Shown here: positions 52,785 to 61,044 of the stretch, one piece after another
How the letters are laid out: each line of letters begins with the position of its first letter
Numbering within the stretch: position 1 is the first letter of the stretch
DNA from: Phyllobacterium phragmitis
GTDB taxonomy: Bacteria > Pseudomonadota > Alphaproteobacteria > Rhizobiales > Rhizobiaceae
Direction of reading: 5' to 3'
DNA length: 64,000 nt
NCBI RefSeq assembly: GCF_002980495.1
Contig: NZ_PVBR01000012.1
Span: forward strand, 104,873 to 168,872
Position numbers and translations under genes: made by a program
Notes under the pieces: generated by a model
What the model saw: the letters and a program-made list of their open reading frames with translations, nothing else
Databases searched by the model: none
Told to the model about the DNA's origin: nothing

Positions 52785-53795
52785 ATGAACAAGACAATTC
52801 TCGTGACCGGACCGGACCTCGATCCGAACGCGACGAAGCTTCTGGTCGAGCATGGCTATGAAGCCGTGCACACTCCGCCCTATGCGGACAGTGCCGTCAT
52901 TTCGCAGTATCTGCAGACAACCGGTGCAGTCGGGATCGTATCGCGCATGGGTCGCATCGATGAGAGCGTCATTGCCGGCGCGCCGCAACTGCGCGTCATT
53001 TCCAAGCACGGCGTTGGGGTCGACAATATCGATCTGGACGCGGCCGCGCGCCGTGGCATACCAGTACTTGTGGCAACAGGCGCCAACGCGGTATCGGTGG
53101 CTGAACACGCGATTGCGCTGCTTCTTGCCATCGTCAAGCGCATCCTCCCGCTCGATGCCGGCCTGCGCGCCGGCCGCTGGGAAAAACCGGGCTTTGCCGG
53201 TCGCGAGATTGCCGGATCCACGCTCGGCCTGTTCGCCATGGGCGCCATTGCCCAGGCGACCGGGCGCATCGCCAAGGGGCTCGGCATGACCGTCATCGGG
53301 TATGATCCGTATGCCGGGGAAAGCGTGTTCGAGGAACTCCAGGTCGAGCGGTGCGGGAGCTTTGACGAACTGCTTTCCCGCTCCAATGTCCTCAGCCTCC
53401 ACTGCCCCCTCAACGACCAGACCCGCAACATCCTCGATGCTGTTGCCATCGCCCGCATGCCGCAGGGTTCCTACGTCATCAACACTGCGCGCGGCGGACT
53501 GATCGACGAGGCGGCGCTGCTCGAAGCGGTGCGAAGCGGCCATCTGGCCGGCGCCGGCCTCGACACCTTTGCCGTTGAACCTCCCAAGGCGGACCACCCC
53601 TTCTTCGCGGAGCCGAGGATTGTGCTCACCCCACATATCGGCGGCGTCACCCGCGAAGCAGGGGCCCGCGTGGGGGTCGACGCGGTACGCGGCATTTTTC
53701 AGGTCTTGGCCGGTGAGCCCGTCCAGCCCGAGCGCATTGCCAACCGCAAGCTGCTTGAAGCGGCGAAACAGACACTTGCCAAGATAGAGGTTTAG
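52785..53795 (+). CDS. D-2-hydroxyacid dehydrogenase
   Basis: 336 residues. NAD-binding domain with AGSTLGLFAMGAIAQATGRIAKGLGMTVIGYDPY (GxGxxG-like loop with A-M-G-A-I), LSLHCPLNDQTRNILDAVAI, VINTARGGLIDEAALLEAV and LDTFAVEPP. The catalytic R/E/H set of the family fits (R in TARGG, E in FAVEPP, H in LTPHIGG). The family reduces 2-oxo acids to D-2-hydroxy acids or the reverse. Start at 52785 fixed by GGAGAAG. The first gene of the locus; the RraA-like gene begins two bases after its stop. Confidence 0.9.
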   Translation: MNKTILVTGPDLDPNATKLLVEHGYEAVHTPPYADSAVISQYLQTTGAVGIVSRMGRIDESVIAGAPQLRVISKHGVGVDNIDLDAAARRGIPVLVATGANAVSVAEHAIALLLAIVKRILPLDAGLRAGRWEKPGFAGREIAGSTLGLFAMGAIAQATGRIAKGLGMTVIGYDPYAGESVFEELQVERCGSFDELLSRSNVLSLHCPLNDQTRNILDAVAIARMPQGSYVINTARGGLIDEAALLEAVRSGHLAGAGLDTFAVEPPKADHPFFAEPRIVLTPHIGGVTREAGARVGVDAVRGIFQVLAGEPVQPERIANRKLLEAAKQTLAKIEV

Positions 53796-53797
53796 AA

Positions 53798-54478
53798 ATG
53801 GCCATTGGCTTCCGCATCCACAATCGCGCCAAGGTGGCGTCCAGGGACCTGGTCGACTCCTTTGCCAAACTACCCGTCGCCAACGTCTCGGACGCCATGT
53901 CCCGCATGACGGCTGCAGGTCCGACACTTCGCCCCATGCATGTCTCAGGCGGAATGGCCGGTGTCGCCGTGACGATCAAGTCACGCCCCGGCGACAATCT
54001 CATGCTGCACAAGGCCATCGACATGGCGGTGCCCGGCGATGTGATTGTCGTGGACGCCGGTGGCGATCTGAGCAACGCCCTGATGGGGGAACTGATGCTC
54101 GCCTATGCGGTCAAGAAGGGTGTCGCAGGCTTTGTCCTGAACGCGGCCATTCGCGACGTTGACGCCTTCGTCGCGACCAATCTGCCGACCTTTGCGGCCG
54201 GCGTAACCCATCGCGGCCCCTACAAGGACGGTCCCGGTGAAATCAATGTCCCGATCAGCATCGGCGGCATGGTGATCGACCCGGGCGACATCATGCTCGG
54301 CGATTCCGACGGTGTCCTATGCGTTCCGCTCGCCGATGCCGAAGAGATCCTCGCCAAGACCCAGGCCAAGCAGGATGCCGAAACGAAGCAGATGCAGGCG
54401 ATCGCCGACGGAACGAATGACCGAAGCTGGGTAGATGCCGCCCTGAAGAAACTGGGCTGCGCCTTTCCCGAAACCTGA
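53798..54478 (+). CDS. RraA-family protein (possible 4-hydroxy-4-methyl-2-oxoglutarate aldolase)
   Basis: 226 residues. The RraA fold: SFAKLPVANVSDAMSRM, GMAGVAVTIKSRPGDNLMLHKAIDMAVPGDVIVVDAGGDLSNALMGELM, and FVLNAAIRDVDAFVATNLPTFAAGVTHRGPYKDGPGEINVPISIGGMVIDPGDIMLGDSDGVLCVP. The R-D pair in IRDVD and the D-x5-GE region are the aldolase active-site positions. Aldol cleavage of a hydroxy-oxo-acid is likely in this catabolic context; regulation of RNase E is unlikely here. Confidence 0.85.
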   Translation: MAIGFRIHNRAKVASRDLVDSFAKLPVANVSDAMSRMTAAGPTLRPMHVSGGMAGVAVTIKSRPGDNLMLHKAIDMAVPGDVIVVDAGGDLSNALMGELMLAYAVKKGVAGFVLNAAIRDVDAFVATNLPTFAAGVTHRGPYKDGPGEINVPISIGGMVIDPGDIMLGDSDGVLCVPLADAEEILAKTQAKQDAETKQMQAIADGTNDRSWVDAALKKLGCAFPET

Positions 54479-54504
54479 GAAGACATGTGGAGGAGGAGAC
54501 TACC

Positions 54505-55464
54505 ATGTTGAAACTGATCAAGATGACGACAGCAATTGCCACCGCCGCCCTGCTGACGGCAGGAACGGCCATCGCCGCGGACTATCCGAACAAACCGATC
54601 GAGATGATCGTGGGCTTTGGCGCCGGTGGAGGCACGGATGTCATGGCACGCACGGTCGCCCCCTTCATCGAGAAATATCTCGGCAATGGCGCAAGCGTCG
54701 TCATTAAGAACGTGCCCGGCGCTAGCGGGCAGATCGGCGTGACCCAAACCGCCCATGCCACGCCGGATGGCTACACTCTCGGCACGTTCAATCTGCCCGG
54801 CATGATGGCGCGCACGATAGATCGCAAAGCAGAATATGATGTCGACAGCTTCACCTATCTTGCCAATGTGGTGAACGATCCAAACGTCATCGTCACCTCG
54901 AAAGCGAGCGGTTTCGATACGCTCGACAAGCTGATCGAGGAGGCCAAGGCCAATCCCGGGGCGATCACCGTGGGAATGTCCAGCCTTGGCGGCGACGACC
55001 ATTTCGCCCTGATCAAGCTGCAGAACCTGATCAATAGCGAATTCACCATCGTTCCATTCAAGGGATCGGCGCCGGCTCGCACCGCGTTGCTTGGCGGCCA
55101 CGTCGCCATGGGCATCCTGAACATTTCCGAAGTGGCCGAATTTCAGGACCAGCTCAACGTGCTGGGTGTTGCTCTCGACAAACGTTCCCAGTTCGCTCCG
55201 GACTTGCCCACTTTCAAGGAGCAGGGGCTCGACCTGGTGAATGGCGCGATGCGTGGTTTCATCGCTCCGGCCGGACTGCCCGATGAGGCGCGTAACAATC
55301 TGATGGCTGCCTTTTCCAAGCTTAAGGACGATCCCGAGTTCCTGAAGGCCATGAAAGACACCGCCAATCCGGTGGAAGTAGTCACCGGGGATGACTTCAA
55401 GTCGATGACGAAAGACATCCATGATCTGGCGACGGGCGTGTGGGAAGCCACTCCCTGGAACTGA
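54505..55464 (+). CDS. tctC: TctC-type substrate-binding protein
   Basis: 319 residues. Sec signal MLKLIKMTTAIATAALLTAGTAIA, then YPNKPIEMIVGFGAGGGTDVMARTVAPFIEKYLG and HATPDGYTLGTFNLPGMMA. Start fixed by GGAGGAG. It is clearly similar along its whole length to the second TctC at 58547, so the two are recent paralogues. A hairpin lies between this gene and tctB. Confidence 0.9.
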   Translation: MLKLIKMTTAIATAALLTAGTAIAADYPNKPIEMIVGFGAGGGTDVMARTVAPFIEKYLGNGASVVIKNVPGASGQIGVTQTAHATPDGYTLGTFNLPGMMARTIDRKAEYDVDSFTYLANVVNDPNVIVTSKASGFDTLDKLIEEAKANPGAITVGMSSLGGDDHFALIKLQNLINSEFTIVPFKGSAPARTALLGGHVAMGILNISEVAEFQDQLNVLGVALDKRSQFAPDLPTFKEQGLDLVNGAMRGFIAPAGLPDEARNNLMAAFSKLKDDPEFLKAMKDTANPVEVVTGDDFKSMTKDIHDLATGVWEATPWN

Positions 55465-55473
55465 TCCGTGTCA

Positions 55474-55498
55474 GGCGCGCGGTCTTTGGCCGCGTGCC
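55474..55498 (+). promoter_or_regulatory. Stem-loop between tctC and tctB
   Basis: GGCGCGCGG pairs with CCGCGTGCC (nine pairs, one a G-T) around a 7-base loop. No T run. Third such hairpin after a binding-protein gene in this window. Confidence 0.6.
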
Positions 55499-55527
55499 GT
55501 TCCTGCATCATAGAATGGAGCCGGATC

Positions 55528-55989
55528 ATGTCCGAAACCCGTCCCTCTCGCCTGACCCGACCGGAGACCGTGACTGCAATCGGCATTCTCATTGTCGCTG
55601 GCGCATTCCTGGTCCCGGCACTTGAACTCAAGCCGATTTCCGCCCTTCTTCCGGTTGCCATGCTGATCGGCCTGATCGTGCTGTCGCTTGCCCTTCTCTT
55701 CAAGGACCAACGTAAAGCCGCGCTAGGGGAGAATGCGCGGCCGATGATGAAAGTCCCGTCGCGTGTAGCAAGCGCCTTCCTGCTGATCATCGGCTATGTG
55801 GTCGCAACCGACCTGATTGGCTTCTATCTCGCGACGACCATCACGATCCCGCTGGTGGCCTACGCTTTCGGTTACCGCAGTGTGCCGGGGCTTTTGGCTG
55901 CGACCGCCATCGTCGTTGGTGCCATCTACCTGATCTTCGATTTCGCGATGGCGCAGCAGTTTCCCGCTGGCATTGTGTGGGGAAGGTAA
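55528..55989 (+). CDS. tctB: TctB-type small membrane subunit
   Basis: 153 residues with four transmembrane segments: TVTAIGILIVAGAFLVPALELKPISALLPVAMLIGLIVLSLALLF, VASAFLLIIGYVVATDLIGFYLATTITIPLVAYAFGY. The ATG at 55528 has TGGAG upstream. The gene lies between tctC and tctA. Confidence 0.85.
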   Translation: MSETRPSRLTRPETVTAIGILIVAGAFLVPALELKPISALLPVAMLIGLIVLSLALLFKDQRKAALGENARPMMKVPSRVASAFLLIIGYVVATDLIGFYLATTITIPLVAYAFGYRSVPGLLAATAIVVGAIYLIFDFAMAQQFPAGIVWGR

Positions 55990-55995
55990 TCGGCC

Positions 55996-57504
55996 ATGTA
56001 TCTCGATCTGCTGCACGCACTTCCCGAAGTCCTGAGCTTCACCAATTTCGCGGCCGTCATCATCGGCGTCATCGCCGGTATCGTGGTCGGCGCCATGCCT
56101 GGGCTGAGCGCCACCATGGCGATCTCCGTCCTTGTCCCCTTCACGTTCGGCCTAGAGCCGCTCGTTGCGCTCGGTCTGATGGCTGGCATCTATAATGGCG
56201 CCATGTATGGCGGTGCGATCCCTGCCGTCCTGCTGCGCATTCCCGGCACGCCCGCAGCCGTCGCCACCACTTTCGACGGCTATCCGATGGCTCAGAAGGG
56301 CGAGGGTGGCTTCGCCCTGCAGGTTGCGGTCGTGTCCTCCTCGATCGGCGGGGTCGCGAGCGCCTTTGCCCTCATGCTCCTGGCGCCACCCCTATCGAAG
56401 GTCACATTGCTGTTCGGGCCTTCCGAAGTGTTCTGGGTCGCGGTCTTCGGCCTTGCCAGTATCATCTTCCTGCTCGGCGGAAGCGCCATCAAGGGTCTGA
56501 TCAGCGCATGCTTCGGGGTCTTTGTCTCGGTGATCGGCTCCGATCCGATCTTCGGCACGGATCGGTTCACATTCGGCCAGCTCGAATTGCTGGATGGTAT
56601 CAACATCGTTATTTTGCTCGTCGGACTCTATGCGCTTCCGCCGGTGATTGATCTGCTGGAAGTGCCCCTCAAGACCGACGGGGTCAGCAGCAGCAAATTG
56701 GGTACGGAGCCCCTTTGGCGCGCGCTTCCGCGGATGACACGCTTCTGGAAAACTTGGATTCGCTCGTCCATCATCGGCATCTGGATCGGCATCCTGCCTG
56801 GTGCCGGCGGTTCCATGGCGGCCTTCATCTCATACAACGAGGCGCGCCGGGCCAGCAAAACTCCTGACACTTGGGGCAAGGGCGAGCCCGAGGGTGTGGC
56901 CGCCGCCGAAACGGCCAACAATGCCGATACGGCCTCCGCGCTTATTCCGGCACTTACGCTTGGCATCCCCGGCACTGCCGTTGCCGCAGTCATGCTGGGT
57001 GGCCTGCTGATTCATGGCCTCCAGCCCGGCCCGATGCTGTTTCGCGACAATCCAGACATCGTCTTCGGGTTCATGTGGCAGTTTCTGTTTGGTGCCATCC
57101 TGCTGGTCCTCGTCGGAGGTTCACTCGCCACCAACAGCTTCGCCCGGCTTCTGAACCTGCCGCGGCCGCTGCTCGGATCCGTCATCATCGTTTTGATGCT
57201 GATCGGCGTCTACTCGATCCACAGCCGCATGTTCGATGTCTATCTCATGCTCGGCTTCGGGGCGATCGGCTATGTCATGGACAAGTTGAACTTCCCGCTT
57301 CCGCCGGTTGTGCTGGGTCTAATCCTTGGCGGATTTGCCGAGGAAAACCTGCGGCTTGCCCTGCGGATCGGTCGCGGCGACTGGACGATCCTGTTCGCTA
57401 ATGTGACGAGCCTCGTCCTTGTCGCACTGACCGTGGCCGTCGTGGTAGGCCCCATGATCAAGCGGCATTTTGACAAGAAACGAGAAGCTGGTGGGGAGGT
57501 TTGA
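55996..57504 (+). CDS. tctA: TctA-type large permease
   Basis: 502 residues. FAAVIIGVIAGIVVGAMPGLSATMAISVLVPFTFGL, MYGGAIPAVLLRIPGTPAAVATTFDGYPMAQKGEGGFAL, ILPGAGGSMAAFISYNEARRASK and ANNADTASALIPALTLGIPGTAVAAVMLGGL are TctA hallmarks. Paralogue of the permease at 13711. Its stop overlaps a possible TTG start of the amidohydrolase. Confidence 0.92.
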   Translation: MYLDLLHALPEVLSFTNFAAVIIGVIAGIVVGAMPGLSATMAISVLVPFTFGLEPLVALGLMAGIYNGAMYGGAIPAVLLRIPGTPAAVATTFDGYPMAQKGEGGFALQVAVVSSSIGGVASAFALMLLAPPLSKVTLLFGPSEVFWVAVFGLASIIFLLGGSAIKGLISACFGVFVSVIGSDPIFGTDRFTFGQLELLDGINIVILLVGLYALPPVIDLLEVPLKTDGVSSSKLGTEPLWRALPRMTRFWKTWIRSSIIGIWIGILPGAGGSMAAFISYNEARRASKTPDTWGKGEPEGVAAAETANNADTASALIPALTLGIPGTAVAAVMLGGLLIHGLQPGPMLFRDNPDIVFGFMWQFLFGAILLVLVGGSLATNSFARLLNLPRPLLGSVIIVLMLIGVYSIHSRMFDVYLMLGFGAIGYVMDKLNFPLPPVVLGLILGGFAEENLRLALRIGRGDWTILFANVTSLVLVALTVAVVVGPMIKRHFDKKREAGGEV

Positions 57505-57509
57505 GCACC

Positions 57510-58550
57510 ATGCAAGCGAACCCGCATTATGTGGTGCGAGACGACTGGCTGGCGAAGGCGCGCGAGGAGATCATTGCGCCTGAGCAGCCTATTCTCGATG
57601 CGCATCATCATCTGTGGGTAAGACCTCAGGGGCGCTATGCAGCCGCTGAACTTCAGAAGGATGTATCGTGCGGGCACGATGTGCGTGCGAGCATCTACGT
57701 GCAGTGCCGCACGGGCTATAAGACGGATGTAGAGCCTGCATTGCAGCCTGTTGGCGAGGTGGAAACGATCTTGGCATGGTGTCGAAACCAGCCAAATTAT
57801 CCCGCCGCCATTATTGCTTTCGCTGACCTGCAGTTGGGAAGTGGCGTTCGCAGAGTTCTGGATCCATTAATTCAGACAGGTGACGGCAAGGTTCGCGGCA
57901 TCCGCAACACGACCGCCTACCATGCGCACCCGGCAGTGCGCTCCAATCCGAACCCGCCGCCCGATGGTCTTTTGCGCAGCGAGACATTTCTGGCCGGGGC
58001 AAAGGCGCTCGCAGCCTATGGCCTCAACCTGGATGTATGGGCCTATCATACGCAGCTTGGCGAGGTGCTTGCCCTGGCCGCCGCGGTGCCTGACCTTACC
58101 GTGGTGATTGATCATTGCGGCGGTCCATTGGGCGTTGGACCTTATCGGCCAGCAGATCCGGAGGTTTTCGGGGAGTGGTGCAAATCCATCGTCCAGTTGG
58201 CGGAATTGTCGAATACCCGCATCAAGATCGGTGGCTTTGGGTTGACGGTTCTCGGCTATCGCTATGCTGACGCGCCGATCCCGCCACAATCCGAACAGCT
58301 TGCATTCGACTGGTCCCCTTATTTCGCCCATTGCCTGGAAAGCTTTGGGCCGCAGCGCACCATGTTTGAGAGCAATTTCCCGGTCGATAAGGGGCAGTTT
58401 AGCTACGGCACGCTCTGGAATGCGTTCAAACGACTTGCAAGCGATCTTTCACCCGAGGAGCGCGACGACCTTTTCTGGCGGACAGCGGCGCGCTCCTACG
58501 GGCTCGATGAGCGGATTTTTACCAATGACAGAGGGAGGACGATGTCATGA
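57510..58550 (+). CDS. Amidohydrolase-family (PF04909-type) enzyme
   Basis: 346 residues. PILDAHHHLWVRPQGRYAA gives the metal H-x-H, followed by DLQLGSGVRRVLDP and GIRNTTAYHAHP. VVIDHCGGPLGVGPYR carries another His, and MFESNFPVDKGQFSYGTLW the late active-site region. This subgroup (2-pyrone-4,6-dicarboxylate-lactonase-like) hydrolyses lactones or decarboxylates acids. Start at ATG 57510; TTG 57501, overlapping the tctA stop with GGGGAGG close by, is possible. Coupled to the next tctC (ATGA). Confidence 0.8.
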   Translation: MQANPHYVVRDDWLAKAREEIIAPEQPILDAHHHLWVRPQGRYAAAELQKDVSCGHDVRASIYVQCRTGYKTDVEPALQPVGEVETILAWCRNQPNYPAAIIAFADLQLGSGVRRVLDPLIQTGDGKVRGIRNTTAYHAHPAVRSNPNPPPDGLLRSETFLAGAKALAAYGLNLDVWAYHTQLGEVLALAAAVPDLTVVIDHCGGPLGVGPYRPADPEVFGEWCKSIVQLAELSNTRIKIGGFGLTVLGYRYADAPIPPQSEQLAFDWSPYFAHCLESFGPQRTMFESNFPVDKGQFSYGTLWNAFKRLASDLSPEERDDLFWRTAARSYGLDERIFTNDRGRTMS

Positions 58551-59491
58551 AAGAAATACTCGCAGCACTCACAATAACCGGCTTTGCGGCCGCGCCCGCC
58601 TTCGCCGAATTTCCCGACAAGCCGATCAAGATCGTCGTCGGTTATTCCGCAGGCGGTGGCACCGACGTTATAGCGCGCACCGTTGCGCAGTTTCTTGAAA
58701 AGGAGCTGGGTGACGGAGCTTCGGTCATTGTGAAAAACATTCCCGGCGCCGGCGGCCAGATCGGTTTCACGGAGGTCGCGAAGGCGGCACCAGACGGCTA
58801 CACGCTCGGCACGTTCAACCTGCCGGCTGCACTGGCGCTGACCAAGGATCGCTCGGCAGACTACGACGTCAACAGCTTTACCTATCTGGCGAATTTCGTG
58901 GAAGACTCGAACACCGTTGTTGTCAGCGCCTCGTCGGAATTCAAGACTCTAGAAGAGCTTCTGGCTTTAGCGAAGAAAAATCCTGGTGCAGTCACCTTCG
59001 GGCTTTCCTCGCTTGGCGGCAACGATCACTTCGCGGCCAATATGCTGGCGGACGCGTCGAAAGCCGATTTTACGCTGGTTCCCTTCAAGGGCGCTGCCAT
59101 GGCGCGCACCGCATTGCTGGGCGGGCATGTCGCCGCCGGCACGATGGCACTCAGTCAGACCACGAGCTTCAAGGACGAGATCCGTGTGCTCGCAGTTCTA
59201 TCTGACGAGCGCTCTCCCTTCCGCCCCGATGTGCCGACAGCAAAGGAACTTGGATACGACGTTGAGATGTCGTCTCTGCGGGGCATCGTAGGCCCAGCCG
59301 GAATGGATGCAGACCTTACCGGCAAACTTCGCGATGTGCTGAACGTCGTGAACAAAAACCCTGACTTTCAAAAGGCCATGGCTGATCAAGGTAACCCTAT
59401 GGCCTTCATCGCGGGAGATGCTTTCGCTGACTTGGCTCGAAAACAGGACGGCGTCGCCCAGGCCATATGGGACAAAAGTCCATGGAAATGA
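58547..59491 (+). CDS. tctC: TctC-type substrate-binding protein, second copy
   Basis: 314 residues with signal MKEILAALTITGFAAAPAFA. It follows FPDKPIKIVVGYSAGGGTDVIARTVAQFLEKELG, AAPDGYTLGTFNLPAALA, SLGGNDHFAAN, FKGAAMARTALLGGHVAAG, all aligning with the TctC at 54505. No second tctBA is present, so both binding proteins may feed the one TctAB in this locus. Confidence 0.9.
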   Translation: MKEILAALTITGFAAAPAFAEFPDKPIKIVVGYSAGGGTDVIARTVAQFLEKELGDGASVIVKNIPGAGGQIGFTEVAKAAPDGYTLGTFNLPAALALTKDRSADYDVNSFTYLANFVEDSNTVVVSASSEFKTLEELLALAKKNPGAVTFGLSSLGGNDHFAANMLADASKADFTLVPFKGAAMARTALLGGHVAAGTMALSQTTSFKDEIRVLAVLSDERSPFRPDVPTAKELGYDVEMSSLRGIVGPAGMDADLTGKLRDVLNVVNKNPDFQKAMADQGNPMAFIAGDAFADLARKQDGVAQAIWDKSPWK

Positions 59492-59549
59492 GGGTATGTG
59501 CTTCGACGCAGGTCACTGAATTGTAGATTATTTAATGGAGGACATACTC

Positions 59550-60524
59550 ATGAAGCTCTCAACACTAGGCGCAATGGTCGCTTTGGCGGCATCCACCACG
59601 ATAGCCCAGGCGACGGACTGGACCGCCTATACCTATTCCGCAGTATCCACCACCGCTGCGGTCAAAGGTATGAACCGTATCGTCGAGCGGGTCGGCAAAG
59701 AGACCGATGGCGAGCTGACCATGCAGCTGCATCTCGGTAAGACTCTGCAGATTGCCTCGTCCGACATCACCCAGGCGGTGGGCGACGGCATCGTTGACTT
59801 TGCCGCTGACTTCTTCTTTTCCGGGAGCGTGCCAATCGCCCGCGTCCTTAACCTGCCGCTGCTCATCGAGAATGACGACGAATGGGCTAAGGCGACGGAC
59901 GCGATGGAGCCGATTCTGGTTAAGGCGTTCGCCAGACAGGGCGTCACCCCGCTCGGTGAATATCGCTATCCAGAACAAACCATATTCGCAACCTTCGAGA
60001 TCAATAGCCTTGCCGATCTTAAAGGCCATAAGATCCGTGTGACCTCCCCCGAACAGGGCAAGTTCGTGGAGGCATTCGGCGGCGCGCCGATCACGCTTGC
60101 CGGCACTGAGGTGCCCACTGCGCTAGAGCGCGGCGTCATCGAGGGCGTGCTGACGGCCAGCGCCGGCGGCGCCAAGAACTGGCACGAATTCCTACCCTAC
60201 AACTATCGCTTTCCAGTCAACTACGGCAACTCGATGATCATTGCCAACACCGATACCTTCGAGGCTCTAAGCGAGAAAGACCAGGACCTTCTGCGCAAGA
60301 TCGTTGTCGAGGAAGGTCCGGCCACGACGAAAGAGTTCATCGATGACGAAGCCGCGCAGAAGGCCTCGCAAGCTAGTGCCGGCATGATGATCGTGGGCCT
60401 TGCGGACGGCGATCTCGCAACCGCCCGCCAAAAGCTCAGCCCTTATTGGGAGGCGTGGGCAAAGGAGAACGGTCCCGAATACGAGGAAGCCCTGAAGGCC
60501 ATTCGCACAGCCATCGGTAAGTGA
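59550..60524 (+). CDS. dctP: TRAP transporter substrate-binding protein DctP
   Basis: 324 residues with a Sec signal (MKLSTLGAMVALAASTTIAQA). DctP motifs: ELTMQLHLGKTLQIASSDITQAVGDGIVDFAADF, LADLKGHKIRVTSPEQGKFVEAFGGAPITLAGTEVPTALERGVIEGV. The Arg in KIRVTS is the carboxylate-binding position. TGGAGGA marks the start. First gene of dctPQM. Confidence 0.9.
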   Translation: MKLSTLGAMVALAASTTIAQATDWTAYTYSAVSTTAAVKGMNRIVERVGKETDGELTMQLHLGKTLQIASSDITQAVGDGIVDFAADFFFSGSVPIARVLNLPLLIENDDEWAKATDAMEPILVKAFARQGVTPLGEYRYPEQTIFATFEINSLADLKGHKIRVTSPEQGKFVEAFGGAPITLAGTEVPTALERGVIEGVLTASAGGAKNWHEFLPYNYRFPVNYGNSMIIANTDTFEALSEKDQDLLRKIVVEEGPATTKEFIDDEAAQKASQASAGMMIVGLADGDLATARQKLSPYWEAWAKENGPEYEEALKAIRTAIGK

Positions 60525-60525
60525 G

Positions 60526-61044
60526 ATGAACAACGACTGTTCCCAGGGGCGGGCGTCCGCAGGGCCTTTCTTCGACGTGATTGCAGCGGTGGCGAAACTC
60601 GCCACTGCTGCGGTCCTGATCGTTCTCGTGCTTCTTGTTGCCGGCGAATCGCTTTCGCGCAGCCTTTTCAACTATTCCTTGGGATTTGTCGAGGAGGTGA
60701 CGGGCTACTGCGTTGTCATGCTGACCTTCTTTGGTGCCGCCATCGCCATGCGCAGCGGCAGTCTGTTCCAGGTCCACTTTCTCTATGACAGCCTGCCGGA
60801 ACGCGGCCGGGTCTGGGTCACGCGGTTCTTCGTTCTTGCCGCGCTTTTCATCTGCGCCGTGCTGATCTGGAAAACCAGCGATCTGATGATGAGCTCATTT
60901 GGCCGCGGCAAGTTCGCGCCGACGGTCCTGCGTACGCCGCTCTGGATCCCGCAACTGCTGATGCCTGTCGGTTTCGGCCTGATCGGCATCTTTCTGGCCG
61001 AACAATTCCTGCTGACCTTCGGCGGGTTCAAGAGGGAATCCTGA
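60526..61044 (+). CDS. dctQ: TRAP transporter small permease DctQ
   Basis: 172 residues, four transmembrane segments. VAGESLSRSLFNYSLGFVEEVTGYCVVMLTFFGAAIAMRSGSLFQVHFLYD is the DctQ core. Starts one base after the dctP stop (TGAG ATG), and ends on the dctM start codon. Confidence 0.87.
   Translation: MNNDCSQGRASAGPFFDVIAAVAKLATAAVLIVLVLLVAGESLSRSLFNYSLGFVEEVTGYCVVMLTFFGAAIAMRSGSLFQVHFLYDSLPERGRVWVTRFFVLAALFICAVLIWKTSDLMMSSFGRGKFAPTVLRTPLWIPQLLMPVGFGLIGIFLAEQFLLTFGGFKRES

Noticed and set aside
53798..54478. Annotation as the RNase E inhibitor RraA
   Set aside because: Longer than RraA itself and embedded in a catabolic operon; an aldolase-type role fits better.
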